24,642 nt of DNA, taken from Suilimivivens sp964402925 (GTDB lineage Bacteria > Bacillota > Clostridia > Lachnospirales > Lachnospiraceae). Numbering within the stretch: the first letter of the stretch is position 1; each line of letters starts with the position of its first letter. A model generated the notes under the pieces. It was not told the DNA's origin and made no database searches. It saw only the letters and a list, made by a program, of their open reading frames with translations. The position numbers were made by a program, and so were the translations under genes. Positions 1 through 6,760 of this stretch are shown piece after piece. The stretch covers positions 1-24,642 of the forward strand of contig CAYOED010000055.1 in NCBI GenBank assembly GCA_964402925.1, in the 5' to 3' direction.

Positions 1-15
1 GTTCATCTGACCAAT

Positions 16-51
16 GAATCTTGGTCGGCAGGCTCAAGATTCCGAGAGCCT
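16..51. repeat. Overlapping inverted repeats downstream of the MqsR-like gene
   Basis: Two stems share bases. GAATCTTG (16-23) pairs perfectly with CAAGATTC (35-42), and AGGCTC (30-35) pairs perfectly with GAGCCT (46-51), so the structures are mutually exclusive. They lie just past the stop of the minus-strand gene ending at 60. There is no T-run on either side, so an intrinsic terminator is doubtful. An operator or a recombination scar is equally possible. Confidence 0.4.
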
Positions 52-59
52 ATTTGCGA

Positions 60-470
60 TTATCGAAACAGATAATCAATTGGTTTATTCCTTTTATGGA
101 ACGAGATGACAACAGCTCTGCTACCGGAAGGTAGATCAATCACATTGAATTTAGTATAGACATCGACAGTTTCTTCCTCTCCATCTGCATTAAAGAGCTG
201 TACCTGTGGAACAAAAACATAAAGGACTTCATATTCATATCCAATTTTCGTATTTTGGAGTGAGTGGCAAAAATCCTCCGTTTTAATCTGCATCAAGATG
301 GACTTTTGTTTGTCAATGCGAATGTTGTATTCATTTATAAAGTCTATGTTTTCTTGACGATTCTCATTCAAAGAGATTGTATATCTATTTTTTTCAACAC
401 ACGATTTGATTTTTGCGAGAATGGCATCAATTTCCTCCCATGTGTAATTCTGATTATAATGAGGATTCAT
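60..470 (-). CDS. Small hypothetical protein, possibly MqsR/RelE-like toxin
   Basis: A 136-residue soluble protein. The start at 470 is chosen because a GGAGG lies about 10 bases upstream and because a consensus promoter sits at 492-520; the longer open frame to 599 begins upstream of that promoter. The N-terminal half is charged and helical. The C-terminal half looks like alternating strands, with a DFCHSL motif and a terminal RAVVISFHKR strand. That order (DFYKSM-like helix, then a VVISFK-like last strand) recalls the MqsR branch of RelE-like toxins, but the protein is longer than the usual ~100 residues and I see no certain catalytic set. If the analogy holds, an antitoxin gene would be expected downstream, beyond the window edge. 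The family call is inference; that this is a real gene is well supported. Confidence 0.6.
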   Translation of the reverse strand: MNPHYNQNYTWEEIDAILAKIKSCVEKNRYTISLNENRQENIDFINEYNIRIDKQKSILMQIKTEDFCHSLQNTKIGYEYEVLYVFVPQVQLFNADGEEETVDVYTKFNVIDLPSGSRAVVISFHKRNKPIDYLFR

Positions 471-491
471 ACGCAAACCACCTCCAATGCT

Positions 492-520
492 ATGATACGC
501 AAAAGCCTTGATTTTGTCAA
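492..520 (-). promoter_or_regulatory. Sigma-A-type promoter for the MqsR-like gene
   Basis: Read on the minus strand, TTGACA (515-520) is followed after exactly 17 bases by TATCAT (492-497). The gene's GGAGG and ATG lie immediately downstream, giving a leader of about 20 bases. Confidence 0.75.
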
Positions 521-690
521 GAGAAAATGCACTAATTGATACAAATTTAAGGTGGTACAAAAATTTACCCGAAAACATGAAACTATGGTAAAATTGCAAT
601 TAGCAGTAAATGCCACAGCAAAGAGCAGATCACAAGTCAAGCATCATAAAAGATTAAAATAACAAATTGATAGTTGGAAGGACAATATAT

Positions 691-1128
691 ATGGCAAAAG
701 ATTTATATCAGAATACCAAAAGAAACCGCATCATTGGTATAGCCGCACTTGGCTTGTTGCTTGCGGCCTGCGGTGCACCGTCAGGAAGAGCGGAAGAAAC
801 GCAAAGCGCTGAAACAAAGGAAGAAACGAAAGAGTGGTCGGAGGAGCACGACAGCTGTGAGGTGCAGGAACTTAGCGGATATCTGTATGAACATACTTCC
901 GTAAGAGTAAGCCCTTATGCCAGTGTGGAAATTACGATAAAGGATTATGAAGGGGAACGGCTGGGGACTGCGTGAAGAAAGGCTGTACTGGATCGACCAT
1001 GATGAGCGGCTGACCGAACTGGAGAACCCGAAGCGCAGCCCCCCAACGTAGGTGCGGATAAATGGAAATACCCTTACCTTCACAATCTTTTCGAGGCGGC
1101 GAGGGAGCAATTTGGGGCATGCAATTGA
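691..1128 (+). pseudogene. Frameshifted lipoprotein gene
   Basis: Starts at ATG 691 behind GGAAGGA. The N-terminus is a lipoprotein signal: basic NTKRNR, then a hydrophobic stretch ending in the lipobox LLAACG, so the product would be lipid-anchored on the cell surface. A Glu/Lys-rich linker follows. The first frame stops at 975, but convincing coding sequence continues: after the G-run at 952-955 the next frame reads EGNGWGLREERLYWIDHDE, and after the C-run at 1039-1044 the original frame resumes with NVGADKWKYPYLHNLFEAA and stops at 1126-1128. One extra G and one missing C explain everything, and correcting both gives about 145 residues. Either the gene is newly dead or these are homopolymer sequencing errors. 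I do not recognise the family. Confidence 0.7.
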
Positions 1129-1142
1129 AGAAACAAGGCTAA

Positions 1143-1232
1143 AGAGAAGGTAAAACAAAACCACCAGAGATGTGTCCGTGTACAACGGTGCATGAGCTGG
1201 TGGGGGAGATTAAAAGCAAGGTCACTTTATAG
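1143..1232 (+). pseudogene. Short gene-tail remnant
   Basis: Between the broken lipoprotein and the next gene, one frame is open from just after a TAA at 1140-1142 to a TAG at 1230-1232. It reads like a protein C-terminus (KPPEMCPCTTVHELVGEI then KSKVTL) but has no ribosome site in front of its only ATG. It resembles the tail of a toxin or immunity gene left by recombination. The family is unknown, and a frame of this length could arise by chance. Confidence 0.3.
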
Positions 1233-1244
1233 TGGAGAAAAATT

Positions 1245-1706
1245 ATGAAAGAAATCAAAGTTTCAACAAGTTTGGAAGAATATATTCCTTTGAAAGTAAT
1301 GATTGATAGAAAAGAAGAACCTTTAAAAAATATATCGTATTCTAAAGACAAAACATCTCTTTTAGAAATCTCTGTAGGAATAGCAAGTGGTTTCATAAAA
1401 AGAATCACATTATTATTGAGCAAGGAATATGACATAAATGATAGCAATTTGAGCATTGATATTTATGAGTCAGAAGATTTAAAGGTGAACGGCGAATGGG
1501 GAAATAGTTGTTCTTATTTTAAAACACATTTATATAAAGATGGAATAAGAATAGTAATTTCAGAGGAAAAAATCTTTAAATATGTCAAAATGGATAAGCT
1601 ATATATAGGCTTATCAAATTTGGGCAGTATTGCAGAAATATGTCTATGTCAATTAACATCAAACGAAATAAACCATATAAAAAATGAATTGGAAATTTCC
1701 AGCTGA
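1245..1706 (+). CDS. Hypothetical protein, immunity-like
   Basis: A 153-residue soluble acidic protein with GGAGA seven bases before the ATG. There is no signal peptide or membrane segment. It appears rich in strands in the first two thirds (a basic IKRITLLLSKEYD strand, a THLYKDGIRIVISEEK segment) and ends in a helix. I do not recognise a named family. The case for an immunity-type role is contextual: small AT-rich genes of unrelated family in a row, each with its own ribosome site and interspersed with gene tails, is the layout of orphan immunity arrays of polymorphic toxin systems. It could also be an unrelated accessory protein. Confidence 0.65.
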   Translation: MKEIKVSTSLEEYIPLKVMIDRKEEPLKNISYSKDKTSLLEISVGIASGFIKRITLLLSKEYDINDSNLSIDIYESEDLKVNGEWGNSCSYFKTHLYKDGIRIVISEEKIFKYVKMDKLYIGLSNLGSIAEICLCQLTSNEINHIKNELEISS

Positions 1707-1790
1707 TTCCGAATTTGTTCCAGCTTATCAAAGATGTTATATCCAAGATACTTTGTTACAATAATTATGTAGAAGATTATAGTGAGATAA

Positions 1791-1985
1791 GATTGGCTTG
1801 AAAGAATAGCTAAAGCTATTAAGAACCTAATGACAAAAGATTATGTTGCACTTAGTGATGTAGAATCATATAATACTTGGATTGTGTTTAAAAAAAGAAA
1901 TGAAGAGGTAGCGATAAGTATTGTAAAAGCCAAAAAGAAGCAAGGATCTCCTGATATAGAGTTTTTCCTAAGATATTACATATAA
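1791..1985 (+). pseudogene. N-terminally lost immunity-like gene remnant
   Basis: An open frame runs from just after TAA (1788-1790) to TAA (1983-1985). Its translation has normal protein composition: DWLERIAKAIKNL, then YNTWIVFKKRNEEVAISIV and a final FFLRYYI. The same frame upstream shows further protein-like codons from about 1734, interrupted by TAG at 1770-1772 and TAA at 1788-1790. No ribosome site precedes its internal ATG. This looks like the C-terminal two thirds of a small gene that has lost its start. The family is not recognised. Confidence 0.45.
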
Positions 1986-2015
1986 CTGTTATTGTAGAGT
2001 AAAGGTGGAAAAAGA

Positions 2016-3194
2016 ATGCATGAAAAAGGTAAAGCAAATTCAATATATGATCGATGGGAAGCAGATGTCCAATCATATAGAAATGGAGCAAAAATATTAA
2101 CATCATCTCCGCAATGTGAAACATGTACCAATTATATAAAAGGAGATGCGTTACATTGTAAATGTTATGAAAGTGAAAGAAAACCTAAATATGTGTTATT
2201 TCCTCAAAAGGAATGTCCTGCTTATGATAATAGTAACCCGATAGATTTGAATATACGAAATGACAGGGAGAACAAAATATATGGCGGATTATTTGGACTT
2301 TGTGTTGGAGATGCATTAGGAGTTCCGGTTGAATTTTCAACACGGGAAGAAAGAAAAAAGGATCCAGTTAAAGAAATGCGGGCATATGGAACATATCATC
2401 AGCCATTTGGAACGTGGTCAGATGACACTTCACTGACGGTATGCTTAGTTGATGCAATTAACAGAGGCTATTCCATAAAAAAAGTAGCGGAGAATTTTGC
2501 TGATTTCTATGAAAAAGGTTATTTTACTCCACATGGTGTGGTGTTTGATATAGGAAATTCAACCAGAGATTCTATTATAAAAATATGTGCTGGAAACAAT
2601 CCCAAGGATTGCGGAGGAAAGACAGAGATTGATAATGGGAATGGATCATTAATGCGAATTCTGCCTGTAGCCTTTTATGGAAAGAAATTAAATGGACAAG
2701 AGCTGATGAAACTTACAGAAGAAGTCTCTTCACTAACGCATGGGCATAATCGCTCTAAACTGGCATGTATTATCTATGTAGAATTTGCAATTCAAATTAT
2801 TTTAGGATATGAAAAAGAGGAGGCTTTGGACAGGACAATAGCGTTTATCAATCATAATTGTGCGGAAGCATATTCGGATGAACTTAGACATTTTAATAAA
2901 ATTTTAAGTAAGGAAATTGTCAATGTTGTCGAGGATGAAATTAAATCGACAGGATATGTTATTGATACATTAGAAGCAGTTTTGTGGACATTTTTCCATA
3001 CAGATGGGTATCGTGAAACAATTTTAAAAGCCATAAATCTTGGTGGTGATACAGATACTATAGCGGCTATTGTGGGAGGTATTGCAGGCATATATTATGG
3101 TTTGAATGATATTCCCAAAGAATGGATTCAAAGTATTGCAAAGAAAGAAGAACTATATCGGATGTTTGAGCAGTTTTGTGTCGTAACAGCTTGA
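2016..3194 (+). CDS. ADP-ribosylglycohydrolase with Cys-rich N-terminal extension
   Basis: A 392-residue protein of the DraG/ARH family, which removes ADP-ribose from modified targets using a two-metal site. The catalytic domain starts near residue 86 (IYGGLFGLCVGDALG). It carries the metal-binding GTWSDDTSLT (Asp136, Asp137), the family segment NGSLMRILPVA, and the C-terminal GGDTDT (Asp345, Asp347), so all signature acids are present and activity is likely. Residues 30-70 hold five cysteines (34, 37, 48, 50, 67) in C-x2-C and C-x-C spacing, probably a small zinc-binding module not part of the usual fold. AAGGTGG precedes the ATG. Related enzymes act as immunity proteins against ADP-ribosylating toxins (Tri1 in Serratia) or reverse nitrogenase-reductase modification (DraG). 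The neighbours here favour the immunity role, but that is inference. Confidence 0.9.
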   Translation: MHEKGKANSIYDRWEADVQSYRNGAKILTSSPQCETCTNYIKGDALHCKCYESERKPKYVLFPQKECPAYDNSNPIDLNIRNDRENKIYGGLFGLCVGDALGVPVEFSTREERKKDPVKEMRAYGTYHQPFGTWSDDTSLTVCLVDAINRGYSIKKVAENFADFYEKGYFTPHGVVFDIGNSTRDSIIKICAGNNPKDCGGKTEIDNGNGSLMRILPVAFYGKKLNGQELMKLTEEVSSLTHGHNRSKLACIIYVEFAIQIILGYEKEEALDRTIAFINHNCAEAYSDELRHFNKILSKEIVNVVEDEIKSTGYVIDTLEAVLWTFFHTDGYRETILKAINLGGDTDTIAAIVGGIAGIYYGLNDIPKEWIQSIAKKEELYRMFEQFCVVTA

Positions 3195-3222
3195 CACTTC
3201 ATAGTAGGAGAAGATTGTTTTT

Positions 3223-3555
3223 ATGAATTTTTATATAGGCAATTCAATCGGTAAAATTGATAAACAGGATGTCAACGTAGAATTTAGTGATAAGTTAATT
3301 AATTTTATCTACAAACTGAGGGGACAAGTATCATTTGATATGAGCAAATTGTATGAGATTGATCCTTATGATGATGTTGAAGTTTCTGAAAATGATTTAT
3401 CTCAAATAATTGAAATATGTAATTATATCTTGGACGCATCGTTACTTCAAAATTATGAAGAATTGGAAGAAGGTAATCAAATGTTGCAAGATTTAGTAGA
3501 GATTGCTCAAAAGGCGATATCAAGAGGATTAGGGCTAATTTCTATAGGAGATTAA
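3223..3555 (+). CDS. Small acidic hypothetical protein, immunity-like
   Basis: A 110-residue, strongly acidic, mostly helical protein with no signal or membrane segment. It follows the glycohydrolase gene by 28 bases, so the two are probably co-transcribed. The ribosome site TAGGAG is about 12 bases from the ATG, longer than usual, but no other in-frame start is available. The sequence has a YEIDPYDDVEVSE core and an ICNYILDASLLQNYEELEE helix. I do not recognise a named domain. Acidic helical proteins of this size are common among immunity proteins that bind basic nuclease toxins; this is suggested by context only. Confidence 0.65.
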   Translation: MNFYIGNSIGKIDKQDVNVEFSDKLINFIYKLRGQVSFDMSKLYEIDPYDDVEVSENDLSQIIEICNYILDASLLQNYEELEEGNQMLQDLVEIAQKAISRGLGLISIGD

Positions 3556-3563
3556 TACCGTAA

Positions 3564-3674
3564 TACTTTTTCCCACGATTTACAAAGCCTCATGTTATAA
3601 TAACATTTACCAAGGGCGAATTGCGTTTTGGGTATAGGTGGCAAAAAGTTGAGATTAGAGAGATAAAGAAATGA
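3564..3674 (+). pseudogene. Gene-tail remnant overlapping the next start codon
   Basis: A 36-codon frame opens after TAA (3561-3563) and ends with TGA at 3672-3674, overlapping the ATG at 3671 as ATGA. Its translation looks like a basic protein C-terminus (PHVIITFTKGELRFGYRWQ then KVEIREIKK). No start with a ribosome site is present. A basic tail overlapping a small gene by four bases is the arrangement of a toxin 3' end followed by its immunity gene, so this may be what is left of the toxin belonging to the 3671 gene. Confidence 0.4.
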
Positions 3675-4027
3675 ATGAAACACTTATTGACGAAAATGTT
3701 TTAAATATAGGCCGCACTAAGATTACCACAAAATATCCGATAAAAGAAATTGAAAAAATGAAGGAAAAATATATTGTATTACTAAAGATTCCCCACGTGG
3801 AATTAGGAGTGGAGGAACTAAATAATATATTGTGTTATGATGAAGAAGGTAAGATGTGTTGGAGAATAAGTAATGAATTACCATCTGCTATTGTCAGTAA
3901 AGAGCAAATTCCATATGTTGCAATTCAAGTCATAGACGGTAAACTATATGCAACTGATTTTTGGGGAAGAAAATTTAATGTTGATGCAGAAAATGGGAAA
4001 CTAATAGATGTCACGATAGTGCATTAG
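3671..4027 (+). CDS. Hypothetical protein, immunity-like
   Basis: A 118-residue soluble protein without signal or membrane segments. The second half looks like a run of strands (CWRISNELPS, YVAIQVIDGKLYATDFWG, then KLIDVTIVH). The upstream ribosome site is weak (AGAGAG), and the start overlaps the stop of an upstream gene tail by ATGA, which suggests it was once expressed by translational coupling. I do not recognise the family. Position and size fit an orphan immunity gene kept after its toxin was lost. Expression in the present arrangement is uncertain because the coupled upstream gene is gone. Confidence 0.6.
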   Translation: MNETLIDENVLNIGRTKITTKYPIKEIEKMKEKYIVLLKIPHVELGVEELNNILCYDEEGKMCWRISNELPSAIVSKEQIPYVAIQVIDGKLYATDFWGRKFNVDAENGKLIDVTIVH

Positions 4028-4080
4028 AGTATACAGTGGGCTATGCAGAAGATGCAATGTGGCATCGTCGCTTGTCTGAT

Positions 4081-4132
4081 ACGCGTTGCGAAGAAACTCA
4101 TCATGAGTTATGATACATATATCGCAATGCGT
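4081..4132. promoter_or_regulatory. Nested inverted repeats upstream of the truncated HTH gene
   Basis: ACGCGTTGCGA (4081-4091) pairs with TCGCAATGCGT (4122-4132) with one G-T mismatch. Inside the loop a second perfect stem is formed by AACTCA (4095-4100) and TGAGTT (4104-4109). The ribosome site GGAGG of the 4147 gene begins directly after the outer arm. An operator for the XRE-type regulator, or an RNA hairpin controlling translation, would both fit. Confidence 0.45.
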
Positions 4133-4146
4133 GGAGGAACGAAAAT

Positions 4147-4275
4147 ATGGATATAGCAAAAAGAATAACGGAACTTCGTGAAGTGTCAGGCGAGAACAGG
4201 AAAGAATTTTCGGTTCATACAGGGATACCAGCGGAGATATCGTCCATACTCGGATTTGATGTGGAGAATGAATAA
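4147..4275 (+). CDS. Truncated XRE-type helix-turn-helix protein
   Basis: A 42-residue open frame with GGAGG nine bases before the ATG, too short for most gene finders. The first ~30 residues (IAKRITELREVSGENRKEF, then the start of a TGIP recognition turn) match the N-terminus of small XRE/Cro-like regulators common in clostridial toxin-antitoxin loci. The family normally continues through a second half of the helix-turn-helix and further helices; here it switches to an unrelated ISSILGFDVENE and stops. Its TAA shares its last A with the ATG of the following gene (TAATG), so the two are translationally coupled. It is probably not a working repressor. It may be a recombination product joining a regulator 5' end to the interior of a polyvalent protein gene. 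Confidence 0.55.
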   Translation: MDIAKRITELREVSGENRKEFSVHTGIPAEISSILGFDVENE

Positions 4276-4745
4276 TGACATATGCCAATGTATCTCAAAT
4301 AATTTTTAAAAATAAGCAGAATATACCTTGGAATGAGGTTGAGCGATATCTGAAAAAATACATAGGAAAATCATTTGTAGTAAAAGAGTATGGGGATGTA
4401 ATTCACATTGCAGGTGAATTTCCGGACGAATTCACGGAATCGCAATATACGAAAAAACTTCGAGGCGGACTTGCGAAGGCAAAAGCAAACTCTGGACAAG
4501 TTATTGGTGAAATGATTGAAAATGCCCAAAATAGGCGATGGATAGAAAATAGGGATGAAAAGCATAAAAAGAAAGCAATCGGTGGTTGGTATAGATATGA
4601 TGTGGCATTCACAATACCTATAGATGATGCTGGAACCATGCGGAGGAATGCATATCAGGCAACAGCAGTTGTCAGAATTAATAAAGATAAGCTTTACTTA
4701 TATGACATCATAAACATAAAAAAAGAAGCGAGTACGCCGCTTTAG
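4275..4745 (+). CDS. LPD3-like polyvalent-protein domain, standalone fragment
   Basis: A 156-residue basic protein starting at an ATG that overlaps the previous stop. The recognisable pattern is SQIIFKNK..WNEVERYLKKYIGK, then a GDVIHI strand, FPDEFTES..T, a KAKAN helix, KHKKKAIGGWYRYD, and a final LYLYDIINIKKEASTPL. I know this pattern from the interior of very large multi-domain proteins on clostridial plasmids, phages and integrative elements, where I believe it is called large polyvalent protein-associated domain 3 (LPD3), a family compared with BECR-type RNases. The name is from memory. Conserved His, Lys and Arg residues are intact, so activity is possible. As a standalone gene it is a fragment of something larger. 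It has no neighbouring antitoxin that I recognise. Confidence 0.65.
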   Translation: MTYANVSQIIFKNKQNIPWNEVERYLKKYIGKSFVVKEYGDVIHIAGEFPDEFTESQYTKKLRGGLAKAKANSGQVIGEMIENAQNRRWIENRDEKHKKKAIGGWYRYDVAFTIPIDDAGTMRRNAYQATAVVRINKDKLYLYDIINIKKEASTPL

Positions 4746-4826
4746 TCCGAAGACCGTACGGTAAAAAACCGCTTCTCTTTAAAACGAGATTATCACGAAG
4801 TTTATCTGATGTCAAGAAAAAATTAA
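4746..4826 (+). pseudogene. In-frame linker remnant beyond the TAG of the LPD3-like gene
   Basis: After the TAG at 4743-4745 the same frame stays open to TAA 4824-4826. It reads SEDRTVKNRFSLKRD, followed by about ten more residues. A KNRFSLK-type linker is what usually follows this domain in large polyvalent proteins. The TAG therefore looks like a later nonsense mutation, with the rest of the large gene lost shortly after. The stretch from 4827 to 5046 holds no gene I can support. Confidence 0.45.
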
Positions 4827-5046
4827 TATGAGCAGATGGGGAATAAATGTACTTTTTGGATGTATATTGAGACAGCAGTCTTGATGTCAGCTGTAAGATA
4901 GATGTATGGGCGAATCCAAGGTTTCTGAAATGCGCCACGCAACTCAACATAACAAAAATCCGCCTTTTTTGACAAGTTTGATTGGTGGGGAATCTTGCAA
5001 CTTCACATTACAATTTTCACAAGAATCAAACAAGCGGAGGTTCATT

Positions 5047-6108
5047 GTGAAAAAGGTTATGAAGATTGTTGGAATCGTAATATTGGTCATCATGGTAGTA
5101 GCGGGTACAGCTTTCAGGTTCTACTGGCATCACAACATGCACTGGTACGACAAATACGAGAAGGCGCTAAAGAAAGCAGGCGTGGAGGAAAATCAGGTTA
5201 CGCTTCCGAACGGAAACACTATTAATTACGGTGAAGTGGTGAATGACAAGCCTGCCCTTCTTTTAATTCATGGGCAAATGAGTATCTGGGAAGACTATGC
5301 GCTTGTAATGCCGGAACTGTCTGAAAAATGGCACATTTATGCAGTTGATGTTTATGGGCATGGTGAGTCGGCGCACGATGAAAGTCTGTATTATCTTGAC
5401 GTAAACGGTGATGACCTCATCTGGTTTATTGATAATGTAATTGGTGAGCCGACCGTCGTATCAGGACATAGCAACGGAGCAATAACTGCCGCATACATTG
5501 CGGCTCACGGCGGTAGGAACATAGCAGGCGTGGTATTGGAAGATCCGCCGGTCTTTTCGACGGAAGGCGAAGGATGGGAGCAGAGCTTTGCTTATCTTGA
5601 CACCTATAAGCCGTTGCACGACTGGAATGAATCAGGGCGAACTGAGTGTTGGGAATCCTATTATCTGCGTCATTGCTATTGGGGGCAGCTATATATGGCG
5701 GATGCGATGCCGGGGATTGCTGACTATGCTGAAAAGCAGCAACAAAAGTATCCTGAAGAATCCGTAAAGATTGGCTTTCTTCCGTCCTCTATCTGGTACG
5801 TGTTTGAATATGCGAAGGAGTATGATTTTACTTATGGTGAACGTTTCTATGATCTGAGCTGGAATAATGGACTGACACATGAGGAGATTTTGTCAGCGAT
5901 AGAGGTTCCCTGTGTATATATTCACGCAAAAGAAAATGTACATGAAAATGGGACTTATCTGTGTGCAGCATCTCGTGAACAGGCTGAACGTGCAGCATCC
6001 TACATTGGGGAGAATTGCCGTCTGCTCGAAACCGACACAAGTGACCATGTGATCCATACCGTTCACAGTGATTTTTATATAAATGCGGTGAACTCGCTGC
6101 AGGAATGA
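5047..6108 (+). CDS. Membrane-anchored alpha/beta hydrolase
   Basis: A 353-residue protein starting at GTG 5047, six bases after GCGGAGG. The frame is open back to 4906, but that extension has no ribosome site and a low-complexity, non-conserved look. Residues 6-23 are one hydrophobic anchor; the rest would be extracellular. The hydrolase fold shows LLLIHGQMS (oxyanion strand, 72-79), DVYGHGESAH (101-110), the nucleophile elbow SGHSNG (Ser142), and a C-terminal DTSDHVIH with likely catalytic His334. The acid is not certain. Substrate unknown; related proteins act on esters, lactones or peptides. The next gene, an XRE-AbrB regulator, begins 7 bases downstream, so the two form an operon. Confidence 0.85.
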   Translation: MKKVMKIVGIVILVIMVVAGTAFRFYWHHNMHWYDKYEKALKKAGVEENQVTLPNGNTINYGEVVNDKPALLLIHGQMSIWEDYALVMPELSEKWHIYAVDVYGHGESAHDESLYYLDVNGDDLIWFIDNVIGEPTVVSGHSNGAITAAYIAAHGGRNIAGVVLEDPPVFSTEGEGWEQSFAYLDTYKPLHDWNESGRTECWESYYLRHCYWGQLYMADAMPGIADYAEKQQQKYPEESVKIGFLPSSIWYVFEYAKEYDFTYGERFYDLSWNNGLTHEEILSAIEVPCVYIHAKENVHENGTYLCAASREQAERAASYIGENCRLLETDTSDHVIHTVHSDFYINAVNSLQE

Positions 6109-6115
6109 GGGTAAT

Positions 6116-6556
6116 ATGATAAGAGAAAATCTGATTATGTTGAGAAACACTCATGGTTTTTCACAGGAAGAAATTGCAGAAAAAATAAATATATCTCGTC
6201 AGGCATACGCAAAATGGGAAAATGGCGCGACCGTTCCCGACATAGAAAAATGTAAGCGCCTTGCGGATATCTATGGGATTACTATTGACAGCTTGATAAA
6301 GACAGAGACGATAGACGGAAGAGAGACGATACCTCCTGCACCGAAGGGAAGAAACATCTGGGGCTCCGTTACGATCAACGAACGCGGGCAGCTTGTTATC
6401 CCCAAAGCTGCCCGTGAAAGATTCGGGCTTACCGGAGGTCAGAGATTGATCGTGCTCAGCGATGATAAAGAAGGCATTGCACTTGTACCGGCTGAGGTTT
6501 TCGAGGAAAGAATGAAAAAAGCTATGGAATATGCTTCTGCCAAGCCAGAAGAATAA
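6116..6556 (+). CDS. XRE-AbrB fusion transcriptional regulator
   Basis: A 146-residue protein with two DNA-binding modules. Residues 3-60 are an XRE helix-turn-helix (LRNTHGFSQEEIAEKINIS then RQAYAKWENG). Residues 83-128 are a SpoVT/AbrB-type swapped-hairpin domain (GSVTINERGQLVIPKAAR, FGLTGGQRLIVLSDD). In AbrB-like antitoxins this motif both dimerises and binds DNA; combined with XRE it should give a DNA-bound oligomer. It lies 7 bases after the hydrolase stop with AGGAATGAGGG overlapping that stop, indicating coupled expression. It probably controls its own operon. No toxin partner is obvious unless the hydrolase plays that part. Confidence 0.85.
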   Translation: MIRENLIMLRNTHGFSQEEIAEKINISRQAYAKWENGATVPDIEKCKRLADIYGITIDSLIKTETIDGRETIPPAPKGRNIWGSVTINERGQLVIPKAARERFGLTGGQRLIVLSDDKEGIALVPAEVFEERMKKAMEYASAKPEE

Positions 6557-6760
6557 TTAAAAAGGTCTAAAACAGACGAAAACTCCCCGTAACCGAAATT
6601 ATTCTGAGTATAGTCTCCCAAATTGGGTTTTACTAAATGCATGCTGCCTGTTGGAGGAAGCTGTAAGAAATATTATAATAATGTTGTTTACAGATAAAGA
6701 AAAATTAAATTCGATAAAAGATTTGACTAAGATAATATTATAGGAAGGAAGTTATGATAT

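Noticed and set aside
471..599. Extension of the MqsR-like gene to ATG 599
   Set aside because: The extension lies across and upstream of a consensus promoter, and the internal ATG at 470 has GGAGG.
4906..5046. N-terminal extension of the alpha/beta hydrolase frame back to ATG 4906
   Set aside because: There is no ribosome site, and a good GCGGAGG with correctly spaced GTG sits at 5047 directly before the membrane anchor.
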